This document shows, in pieces, positions 1 to 5,586 of a stretch of DNA of 8,372 nucleotides (positions within the stretch are counted from its first letter, which is position 1; each line of letters begins with the position of its first letter). Source of the stretch: Candidatus Sulfopaludibacter sp. SbA3 (GTDB lineage Bacteria; Acidobacteriota; Terriglobia; Bryobacterales; Bryobacteraceae). The notes beneath the pieces were generated by a model. The model searched no databases, was not told the origin of the DNA, and saw only the letters and a list, made by a program, of their open reading frames with translations. The stretch is taken from NCBI GenBank assembly GCA_945900935.1, contig CAMDKT010000241.1:1-8372 (forward strand). Direction: 5' to 3'. A program made the translations under genes and the position numbers.

Positions 1-1173
1 AAATTCAAAATCGGGATTGCCGATCCCGACGATAACTGCATTGACGTATACACGCATGATATCGGCATTGTCCCCGTCCTTGATGGGGGAAAGGTTGCGG
101 GATACACCTTGCTGGTCGGAGGAGGCTTGGGAAGTACGCACGGCATGAAGGAAACTTTTCCACGGCTGGGTGAATCGCTGGGATTTGTTCCCACGAACGG
201 GCTGCTGGAAGTGGTGACCCGGATCGTCGAGTTTCAGCGAGACAACGGAAACCGAGGCAACCGATCCCGCGCACGGCTAAAGTACGTTGTCGAGGATTGG
301 GGCATTGAACGGGTCAGGGCAGAGATCGAAGCAAGGCTGGGTTGGAAACTCGCGGCGGCACGTCCGGTTTGCTTCTCTCAAGGAGAACTCCACCTGGGCT
401 GGCATCAGCAAAACGAACCGGGGCTGTGGTACGTAGGCATCTTCGTCGAGAACGGCCGGATCAAGGACACGGATGGACGCCCGATGCTTACGGGCCTGCG
501 AGAAATTGTGCGCCGCTTCCGGCCTGCCGTCCGTCTGACACCATCGCAGGACCTGATCCTCAGTGGGATCCCGGAGGAGAAGGTCGAACTGGTCCGGGGA
601 TTGCTGAAAGACTACCGGATTCCCACGGAGAAGCAAGTTTCCAATCTCCGCCGTCATGCGCTGGCTTGCCCGGCCATGCCGACATGCGGCCTGGCCATCA
701 CGGAGGCCGAGCGGCGTCTCCCGTATCTCATCGATGCGCTGGAAGGGCTCGGCTATGGCAACGAAGAGATCCGCATGCGGATGAGCGGCTGTCCCAACTC
801 TTGCTCGCGTCCTCCCACGGCCGAGATCGGCCTGATTGGCCGCTTCAAAAACAAGTACAACATCTACGTCGGTGGAAGCCCTCAAGGGACGCGCCTCGGA
901 CAGCTCTACGCCGAAGCCGTCGGCCCCCCAGGGCTTATACGTGAAATTGCCCGACTCATCGATGTCTACCGTGTCCACCGGCAACGGCAAGAGCCTTTTG
1001 GTGACTTTTGCTATCGGACAGGGGTGGCGAGGCTGCACGAACTTACGGAGAGCCTGGGTAGCGATCGGGAGGACATCTTGCGCAACCTTTCCTGGTCTCC
1101 CACGGACGAGGAGATGGAAGAAGCCCGAGTGCCGAATCCGGCGGGTCTCACAGCGAGAGTGGAAGCATTATGA
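1..1173 (+). CDS. Assimilatory sulfite reductase hemoprotein (siroheme/[4Fe-4S]), C-terminal part, 5' truncated by window
   Basis: Reduces sulfite to sulfide with six electrons in sulfate assimilation, in the cytoplasm. The frame is open from base 1, giving 390 residues. The TTG at 109 is internal, because the codons before it (KFKIGIADPDDNC...) match the family's RKFK active-site region, where two lysines contact the siroheme-bound anion. The cluster/siroheme cysteines are present: C-x5-C at window codons 223 and 229 (ACPAMPTCG) and C-x3-C at codons 264 and 268 (SGCPNSCSRP). The context after the last cysteine (SRPPTAEIGLIG) is typical of sulfite reductases; plant-type nitrite reductases have GQVQVADIG there. 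About 200 N-terminal residues lie outside the window. moaA follows after 50 bp on the same strand. A nitrite reductase remains a weaker alternative, and the electron donor (ferredoxin or NADPH flavoprotein) cannot be told from this part. Confidence 0.93.
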   Translation, partial: KFKIGIADPDDNCIDVYTHDIGIVPVLDGGKVAGYTLLVGGGLGSTHGMKETFPRLGESLGFVPTNGLLEVVTRIVEFQRDNGNRGNRSRARLKYVVEDWGIERVRAEIEARLGWKLAAARPVCFSQGELHLGWHQQNEPGLWYVGIFVENGRIKDTDGRPMLTGLREIVRRFRPAVRLTPSQDLILSGIPEEKVELVRGLLKDYRIPTEKQVSNLRRHALACPAMPTCGLAITEAERRLPYLIDALEGLGYGNEEIRMRMSGCPNSCSRPPTAEIGLIGRFKNKYNIYVGGSPQGTRLGQLYAEAVGPPGLIREIARLIDVYRVHRQRQEPFGDFCYRTGVARLHELTESLGSDREDILRNLSWSPTDEEMEEARVPNPAGLTARVEAL

Positions 1174-1223
1174 GGAAGTTCTTAAGGACGGTCCTTTGCC
1201 CGTCCATGGCACGGAGCCTGTGA

Positions 1224-2237
1224 ATGCAGCTAGACACCTATCGGCGCCCCCTCATGGACCTGAGGATCTCGGTCACAGACAGGTGCAACTTTCGCTGCAC
1301 CTACTGCATGCCTCTCGACGAGTACGACTGGCTCGGGAAAAAGGAAATCCTGACGTTTGAAGAGATCGTGAGGTTGGCCACTCTATTTGTCCAACTCGGA
1401 GTGGAGAAGATCAGGCTCACTGGCGGTGAGCCGCTAGTGCGCAAGGATCTGGAGAAACTGGTCAGCCAGTTGTCACCCCTGCCCGGTCTAAAAGATCTGT
1501 GCCTTACAACCAATGGCTCGTTGCTCGCGGAAAAGGCCCCGGCTCTTAGCGCCGCCGGATTGCGGCGCGTCAGCGTCAGTCTCGACACGCTCAACCCCGA
1601 GAAGTTTCGAGCGATGACGCAGCGGGGTAATCTGAACAAGGTGCTGGAAGGCCTTTTTGCAGCGAAGCGCTATGGGCTGCGGCCCATTAAGATCAATGCG
1701 GTGATCGAACGAGGCGTCAACGACGATGACATCCTCGATCTGGTGGACTTCTCCAGGAAGAATGGATTTGGCATCCGCTTTATCGAGTACATGGATGTGG
1801 GTAACTCGAACGGCTGGCTATCCGAAAAGGTTGTATCGAAGGCTGAGATTCTCTCCAGGATCACGTCTCATTACGGCTTGAGAGAAACAGGAAGGCAGGG
1901 CGGCAGCGCTCCATCGGTGGATTACCAGGTCATCGATGGCGCTGGGGACATCGGGGTAATCGCTTCTGTCACCGAACCCTTTTGCTCGAGCTGTACACGC
2001 GCGAGATTGACGGCCGACGGAAAACTCGTGACGTGTCTGTTCTCCGCGCGCGGCCATGATCTGAAGGCACTGATAAGAAACGGGGCCAGTGACGAGGAGC
2101 TCCGAGACGTGATCAGCGCGGTGTGGAGGGTAAGGACGGACAGGTACTCCGATGAAAGATTGGAAGCAATGAAGTCGGGCCGTGGGTATGAGGCGAAAGC
2201 TCATAAGAAGATCGAGATGATCACCTTGGGGGGCTAG
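1224..2237 (+). CDS. moaA: GTP 3',8-cyclase MoaA (radical SAM, molybdenum cofactor biosynthesis)
   Basis: Cytoplasmic radical SAM enzyme that converts GTP to 3',8-cH2GTP, the first step of molybdopterin synthesis. The product has 337 residues, normal for the family. The N-terminal radical SAM cluster cysteines are Cys21, Cys25 and Cys28 (CNFRCTYC), the SAM-contacting LTGGEP lies at 65-70, and the second [4Fe-4S] cluster ligands near the GTP site are Cys254, Cys257 and Cys271. The chain ends in Gly-Gly (336-337), the conserved C-terminal motif needed for catalysis. The ATG at 1224 is chosen because GGAG at 1213-1216 lies 7 nt upstream and the RISVTDRCN start matches the family. The last 16 codons are duplicated at 3200-3247, beyond tenA. 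No other moa/moe gene is in the window; the upstream sulfite reductase is 50 bp away and may be cotranscribed. Confidence 0.96.
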   Translation: MQLDTYRRPLMDLRISVTDRCNFRCTYCMPLDEYDWLGKKEILTFEEIVRLATLFVQLGVEKIRLTGGEPLVRKDLEKLVSQLSPLPGLKDLCLTTNGSLLAEKAPALSAAGLRRVSVSLDTLNPEKFRAMTQRGNLNKVLEGLFAAKRYGLRPIKINAVIERGVNDDDILDLVDFSRKNGFGIRFIEYMDVGNSNGWLSEKVVSKAEILSRITSHYGLRETGRQGGSAPSVDYQVIDGAGDIGVIASVTEPFCSSCTRARLTADGKLVTCLFSARGHDLKALIRNGASDEELRDVISAVWRVRTDRYSDERLEAMKSGRGYEAKAHKKIEMITLGG

Positions 2238-2397
2238 CCCGGACGAGATATCCCGGTTCTTGGGGTTCGTAGAAAACATCATGAAAGTGAGGTACATCCA
2301 TGCAGGATTTCCGGATCGAAGCAGATTCTCCCGGTGAGGCGCAGGTCCCGGCCGGCGCTTACCACGGCGCACAAACCGCGCGAGCGGCGGATCATTT
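2186..2397 (+). repeat. Direct repeat copy 1: moaA 3' end + intergenic + fumC 5' start
   Basis: This 212-bp stretch matches 3199-3352. Block A (2186-2236) differs from 3199-3249 at one of 51 positions. Block B (2295-2397) differs from 3250-3352 at 7 of 103. The intervening 2237-2294 (58 bp) is missing from copy 2. Similarity stops after 2397. The copies flank the 801-bp unique tenA segment. Copy 1 holds the intact moaA end and what looks like the original moaA-fumC spacer, including a good Shine-Dalgarno (GAGG, 2289-2292) 7 nt before the fumC-type ATG. Confidence 0.95.
2238..2268 (+). promoter_or_regulatory. Intergenic element copy 1 (CCCGG...GAGAT-N5-GGTTCTTG-N2-GTTC)
   Basis: Directly after the moaA stop, CCCGG (2238-2242) is followed by GAGAT (2245-2249), GGTTCTTG (2255-2262) and GTTC (2265-2268). 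The same three blocks with identical spacing recur after fumC at 4682-4705. The role is unknown. It sits 31 bp before a fumC-type start, so a leader or regulatory element is possible, as is an old duplication of an intergenic region. Confidence 0.5.
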
Positions 2398-2455
2398 ACC
2401 AGAAGATGCGGTAGTGCCGCTCGTACGGATCTGTGCGGGGGGCACTCAGCGATGA
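2300..2455 (+). pseudogene. fumC N-terminal remnant (51-codon ORF)
   Basis: Starting at ATG 2300, the first 33 or so codons copy the N-terminus of the intact fumarase at 3255 (MQDFRIEADS...GAQTAR), with substitutions L11P, V14A, D19G, Y22H, V30A and N32H. The intact gene keeps the family-typical residues at these sites (GEVQVPADAYYGAQ), so this copy is the decayed one. Beyond 2397 the frame runs into unrelated sequence and stops at TGA 2453-2455. It retains a good Shine-Dalgarno. It cannot be an active fumarase, since every catalytic segment is missing. Its stop overlaps the tenA ATG as ATGA, so it may now serve as a translated leader. Confidence 0.85.
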
Positions 2456-3198
2456 GCGTCCCTACCGCGACCTATTTTCCCTATTTCCTGTTTTGGCGGC
2501 AACGTCATCGACTAGGTCTTCCTCTAAAACGGGTGCGATCACTCCTTTACCTGCTGGTCGTGCCAGCGCTGTTCGCGCAGCCATCCCCCAGCGACGAGCT
2601 TTGGACGGCCATCAAACCCATCTACGCCAAGACTCTGGAACATCCGTTTCTAAAGGGGCTTACGGATGGCACCCTGCCACCGGGGCGCTTTCATTTCTAC
2701 CTCCAACAGGACGCCGCCTACCTCGACGCCTTCTCCCATGCCCTGCTCGACCTGGCCGCAAAAGCGCCCCGCCGCGATTGGGCCGAAACGCTCCGCCGCC
2801 ATGCCAAAGAGGCCATCGCCGCCGAAAAGAAAGTGGCCCCCGCGCCCATGGCGCCGGTCAACTACGCTTACGTCAATCACTTTCGCGCCGCCGTCGCGAA
2901 CGGCACCTTCGCCGAGGGTTTGGCCGCGTTGTTGCCCTGCTATTGGATCTACCAGGAAGTGGGCCGGGTACTGGTCAGGAAGGGTTCAAAACGCCTCGCC
3001 TATCAGAAATGGATAGAGAACTACGCCGGAGAAGAATACGCGAAGAGCGTGCGCCAAGTCCTGGCCATGTTCAATGCCGAAGCCCCGAAGCTGACGGTAG
3101 CCCAGCGAACCCGATGCCGCGAGTTGTTCGTGCTCTCGGCCCGGTATGAGTACTTGTTCTGGGACATGGCTTGGCGCGAGGAGCAGTGGTTGCCATGA
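2452..3198 (+). CDS. TenA/thiaminase II-like protein, probably exported
   Basis: TenA-family helical protein. Characterised members with an active-site Cys hydrolyse thiamine or aminopyrimidine breakdown products for thiamine salvage. From ATG 2452 it has 248 residues. Active-site positions by comparison with Bacillus subtilis TenA are kept: Asp87 and Tyr90 (YLQQDAAYL), Cys163 and Tyr167 (LPCYWIY), Tyr191 (KWIENY) and Glu233 (SARYEYLFW). Residues 26-43 (KRVRSLLYLLVVPALFAQ) form a signal peptide: basic start, hydrophobic core, likely cut after Ala42. The GTG at 2533 would give a 221-residue protein with a compact signal peptide (MRSLLYLLVVPALFA); residues 1-27 match nothing I recognise, so GTG may be the true start. 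ATG 2452 has a poor G-rich site (2437-2442) and overlaps the upstream remnant stop. About 15 residues normally found between the AEK and PVNYAY segments (near 125-135) are absent. No thiamine genes lie nearby. Confidence 0.85.
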   Translation: MSVPTATYFPYFLFWRQRHRLGLPLKRVRSLLYLLVVPALFAQPSPSDELWTAIKPIYAKTLEHPFLKGLTDGTLPPGRFHFYLQQDAAYLDAFSHALLDLAAKAPRRDWAETLRRHAKEAIAAEKKVAPAPMAPVNYAYVNHFRAAVANGTFAEGLAALLPCYWIYQEVGRVLVRKGSKRLAYQKWIENYAGEEYAKSVRQVLAMFNAEAPKLTVAQRTRCRELFVLSARYEYLFWDMAWREEQWLP

Positions 3199-3352
3199 GT
3201 ATGAGGCGAAAGCTCATAAAAAGATCGAGATGATCACCTTGGGGGGCTACATCCATGCAGGATTTCCGGATCGAAGCAGATTCTCTCGGTGAGGTACAGG
3301 TCCCGGCCGACGCTTACTACGGCGCACAAACCGCGCGAGCGGTGGATAATTT
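3199..3352 (+). repeat. Direct repeat copy 2: moaA 3' remnant fused to fumC 5' start
   Basis: Partner of the repeat at 2186-2397. The first 51 bp carry the last 16 codons of moaA (YEAKAHKK...TLGG), with the stop TAG turned to TAC by a 58-bp deletion between ...GGCTA and CATCC.... The two deletion ends share the dinucleotide TA. The rest is the start of the intact fumC. The repeat begins immediately after the tenA stop. Confidence 0.95.
3241..3254 (+). promoter_or_regulatory. Replacement ribosome binding site of fumC, derived from the moaA 3' end
   Basis: The only purine-rich tract near the fumC ATG (3255) is GGGGGG at 3241-3246, 8 nt upstream. It is the duplicated Gly-Gly codon tract of moaA. 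The spacer kept in copy 1, with GAGG 7 nt before the ATG, has been deleted here. Use of the G-tract for initiation is inferred. Confidence 0.45.
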
Positions 3353-4661
3353 CCCCATCAGCGGTCTGGTCTTTCCCCGGCGATTCATTCGCGCGCTGGG
3401 GTTGATCAAGCGGGCCTGCGCGCGTGCCAACATGGACCTGGGGGATTTAGATCCCCGGATCGGCCTCGCTATCATGGCAGCGGCGACGGAGGTCATCGAG
3501 GGCCGATGGGATCGAGAGTTCGTGGTCGACATCTTCCAGACTGGGAGCGGGACTTCGACCAACATGAACGCCAACGAGGTGATTGCCAACAGGGCCGCCG
3601 AGATTCTAGGCGTACCCCAGAGCAACAAGGTGGTCCACTCGATCGACCACGTCAATATGTCGCAGTCGTCCAACGACGTGATTCCCACGGCGATCCATGT
3701 TGCCGCGGCGACTGGCATTACGGAGGAACTGATCCCCGCTTTGCGGCACCTGCGGCAGACGTTGACCGCCAAGGCCGCGGCGTTCGACCCGATCCTGAAG
3801 TCAGGCCGGACCCACCTCATGGATGCTATCCCGGTCCGCCTCGGCCAGGAGTTCAGCGGCTACGCTGAGCAAATTGCAAAAGGACTTGATCGCGCCGCCC
3901 ACGCCCGTGACGCCTTGCTAGAGCTAGCTCTAGGCGGAACAGCCGTAGGAACCGGGTACAACCGCCGCCCATATTTCCCGGAAAAGGTGATCGCCTACCT
4001 GACCCAGGACACCGGACTTTCCTTCCGGGAAGCGAGCAATCACTTCGAGGCGCAGGGTGCCCGTGACGCTTGCGTCGAAGCCTCCGGAGAGCTGAAAACG
4101 ATCGCGTGCAGCCTTATGAAGGTCGCTAACGATATACGCTGGATGGCCTCGGGGCCGCGCACGGGCCTGGCCGAAGTCGACTTGCCTGCCATACAGCCGG
4201 GCAGTTCGATGATGCCGGGAAAAGTAAACCCGGCTATTTGCGAGGCAGTAACCATGGTTGCGGCGCAGGTGATTGGCCACGACACAACCATCGCCGTCTG
4301 CGGGATGAGCGGCAACTTTGAACTGAACGTGATGATGCCGGTGATGGCCTATGATCTGCTGGAATCGATCCACCTTCTCTCCTCGGTCAGCCGCGTCTTC
4401 GCCGACCGATGTGTCGGCGGCATCACGGCTAACATCGCGCGGTGTGAAGAGACCGTCGAGCGCAACCTGTCGATATGCACGGCGCTGGCTCCGCGGATTG
4501 GATATGACAAGGCGGCGGCGATCTCCAAGGAAGCCCACGCAACAGGACGCACCATTCGGGAGGTAGCGCGGCAATGGGGTGTCCTGCCCGATGAGGAGAT
4601 CGACGCTCTGCTCGATTTCCTGAAGATGACGCAGCCCGGCGTTCCTGGCCGGAGCGGGTAG
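3255..4661 (+). CDS. fumC: Class II fumarate hydratase
   Basis: Cytoplasmic, cofactor-free, homotetrameric enzyme interconverting fumarate and L-malate in the TCA cycle. The 468 residues fit the family (about 460-470). Visible signatures: TGSGTSTNMNANEV at 96-109, the SSND loop at 138-141, GRTHLMDA with catalytic His187 at 184-191, GTAVGTGYN at 228-236 and the superfamily signature GSSMMPGKVNP at 316-326, whose serines include the catalytic base. Aspartase belongs to the same superfamily but usually has GTAIGTG, so fumarase is favoured. The start at 3255 matches the family N-terminus. The gene begins inside repeat copy 2 and its upstream region comes from the moaA tail (see the replacement RBS). 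A full-length copy with all motifs argues that it is functional. An ndh remnant follows 66 bp downstream. Confidence 0.96.
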   Translation: MQDFRIEADSLGEVQVPADAYYGAQTARAVDNFPISGLVFPRRFIRALGLIKRACARANMDLGDLDPRIGLAIMAAATEVIEGRWDREFVVDIFQTGSGTSTNMNANEVIANRAAEILGVPQSNKVVHSIDHVNMSQSSNDVIPTAIHVAAATGITEELIPALRHLRQTLTAKAAAFDPILKSGRTHLMDAIPVRLGQEFSGYAEQIAKGLDRAAHARDALLELALGGTAVGTGYNRRPYFPEKVIAYLTQDTGLSFREASNHFEAQGARDACVEASGELKTIACSLMKVANDIRWMASGPRTGLAEVDLPAIQPGSSMMPGKVNPAICEAVTMVAAQVIGHDTTIAVCGMSGNFELNVMMPVMAYDLLESIHLLSSVSRVFADRCVGGITANIARCEETVERNLSICTALAPRIGYDKAAAISKEAHATGRTIREVARQWGVLPDEEIDALLDFLKMTQPGVPGRSG

Positions 4662-4670
4662 AGACAATAA

Positions 4671-4705
4671 CCCGGCCGGTGGAGATCATAGGGTTCTTGA
4701 AGTTC
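4671..4705 (+). promoter_or_regulatory. Intergenic element copy 2 (CCCGG...GAGAT-N5-GGTTCTTG-N2-GTTC)
   Basis: After the fumC stop, CCCGG (4671-4675), GAGAT (4682-4686), GGTTCTTG (4692-4699) and GTTC (4702-4705) repeat the order of the moaA-fumC spacer, with identical spacing for the last three blocks (17 fixed bases over 24). It lies 22 bp before the ndh-remnant ATG. Function unknown. Confidence 0.5.
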
Positions 4706-4727
4706 TGTGGTGCAGGTAGAGGAATTC

Positions 4728-4994
4728 ATGAATGGCATAGACGACGGCAAAGAGTATTCTGATCGCACCGGGATCGTCATCGCCGGCGGCGGCTTCGGGG
4801 CGATGAACGCCGCCATGGCTCTGGACCGCCAGCTTGAGCGCGGTTTGAGGGCCGAGGTGACACTGATCAGCCGCAACAATTTCTTTCTCTTCACCCCCCT
4901 CCTGGCGGAGGTCGCCGCCTCTCTTATTGAGCCCCGGCACGCAGTAAATCCGATCCGCCGGTACGAAAACAGAAAAAAGAGGCGCAGAGCCTGA
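4728..4994 (+). pseudogene. ndh: Type II NADH dehydrogenase, N-terminal fragment
   Basis: Codons 1-79 encode the start of a type II NADH:quinone oxidoreductase. There is a beta strand and FAD-binding glycine motif (IVIAGGGFG, 16-24), then VTLISRNNFFLFTPLL (44-59) and EVAASLIEPRH (61-71), all typical of the family. After about codon 79 (near 4965) the sequence turns lysine/arginine-rich (ENRKKRRRA) and stops at 4992-4994. Full-length proteins have about 400 or more residues, so the NADH-binding and membrane-anchoring parts are gone and no remainder is visible downstream. ATG 4728 is preferred over the in-frame GTG at 4707 because AGAGGA (4718-4723) precedes it. The breakpoint abuts the antitoxin remnant on the other strand. 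Confidence 0.85.
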
Positions 4995-5002
4995 TCACCG
5001 CG

Positions 5003-5159
5003 AAAGGAGAACAGTATGGAATACAACGTCGCACGCAAGCTATTGCTGATTTTGTCCTTCTCCATCGCTTTGCTGAACTTGCCAGGCCAGCGTCTCTTTC
5101 AGCACCACCGCGCGGGTCTCTTCGAGGACGCCTTCCTCTTTCAGGAAGTCCTCCAGTGA
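5003..5159 (+). CDS. Possible small ORF (47 aa) with strong RBS and hydrophobic N-terminus
   Basis: A strong Shine-Dalgarno (AAAGGAG, 5003-5009) lies 6 nt before ATG 5016, which opens a 47-codon frame ending at TGA 5157. The start is signal-peptide-like (MEYNVARKLLLILSFSIALL). However, most of the frame is antisense to a recognisable decayed antitoxin, so the sequence past about codon 9 is probably accidental. It could be the start of a lost gene fused to the antitoxin remnant, or a chance ORF. Nothing in the product is recognisable. Confidence 0.2.
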
Positions 5160-5189
5160 CGAGCCTATATGCTGGTTGCGCTTTTTCAT
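5018..5189 (-). pseudogene. Xre-type antitoxin remnant (frameshifted, truncated)
   Basis: On the minus strand ATG at 5189 starts MKKRNQHIGSSLEDFLKEEG and continues through LAWQVQQ. This matches the N-terminal half of a small helix-turn-helix antitoxin family that usually reads M(K)K..HIGSS.DDFL.EEG...VL.WQ. An extra base in the T-run 5069-5071 shifts the frame. The frame as read ends at TAG (5042-5040) after 49 codons, while the shifted frame gives the expected continuation AMEKDKISNS down to about 5018. There the match ends, before the DNA-binding helices. It lies 41 bp downstream of the intact antitoxin on the same strand. AAGGA lies 9 nt before the start. No recognisable toxin partner remains. 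Confidence 0.7.
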
Positions 5190-5230
5190 TTAGTGACATC
5201 CTTGACGGCCCGGTACCCGGCAGCCAAATT

Positions 5231-5584
5231 TTAGGCGACACGTCTCCTGCTTGTCGGCTTTGGCCTCGGATCATCTTCGGCAATGCCGGACAGAACCACC
5301 GGCGCGCGGTCGGGAAACTCGACTACCAGCGAGAGATTCCCGCCCATGGCCTCGACCGTTTTTCGAAGCGTGGACAGCAAGAGATCGCTCCGTTTTTCCA
5401 GGCGCGAAACACTGTCCTGGCTGACCCCGAGCGTTTTGGCCATCTTGACCTGCGTGAGCTTGCGCGCGTGCCGCAGTTCGCGCAAGGTCATCTCCTCGGC
5501 GATCAGCTCGGCGGCGCGAGCCTCGACCTTCTTGCGTTGGGCGGGGCTCAGTTCCTTCATTTTGTCCTTCAGCGTGATTGGCAT
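5231..5584 (-). CDS. higA: HigA-type antitoxin (Xre/HTH)
   Basis: 117-residue helix-turn-helix protein expected to bind and neutralise the toxin encoded just upstream and to repress the shared promoter. The Cro/C1-type HTH covers about residues 34-80 (LRELRHARKLTQVKMAKTLG, then VSQDSVSRLEKR). A charged N-terminal helix (1-33) precedes it, and the basic, proline-containing C-terminus ends PTSRRRVA. The start lies 2 nt after the toxin stop, with the AAGGGG of the toxin's last codons acting as Shine-Dalgarno, so translation is probably coupled. Toxin-first order is typical of higBA. The gene is intact. The symbol indicates family type only. Confidence 0.87.
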   Translation of the reverse strand: MPITLKDKMKELSPAQRKKVEARAAELIAEEMTLRELRHARKLTQVKMAKTLGVSQDSVSRLEKRSDLLLSTLRKTVEAMGGNLSLVVEFPDRAPVVLSGIAEDDPRPKPTSRRRVA

Positions 5585-5586
5585 GG

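Noticed and set aside
277..1038. Long minus-strand open frame (253 codons) across the sulfite reductase gene
   Set aside because: It is antisense to a gene with clear cofactor motifs, the product resembles no family and it has no convincing RBS; GC-rich shadow frame.
1184..1196. AAGGAC-G-GTCCTT palindrome between sulfite reductase and moaA
   Set aside because: Only 13 bp, with no T-run or promoter near it; could be chance, so not called as a terminator or operator.
2186..3352. Insertion sequence or integron explanation for the tenA cassette
   Set aside because: No transposase, terminal inverted repeats, short target duplication or attC-like fold is visible; the repeats are fragments of neighbouring host genes.
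3930..4667. Long minus-strand frame (245 codons) across fumC
   Set aside because: Antisense shadow of an intact fumarase; the protein is low-complexity and unrecognisable.
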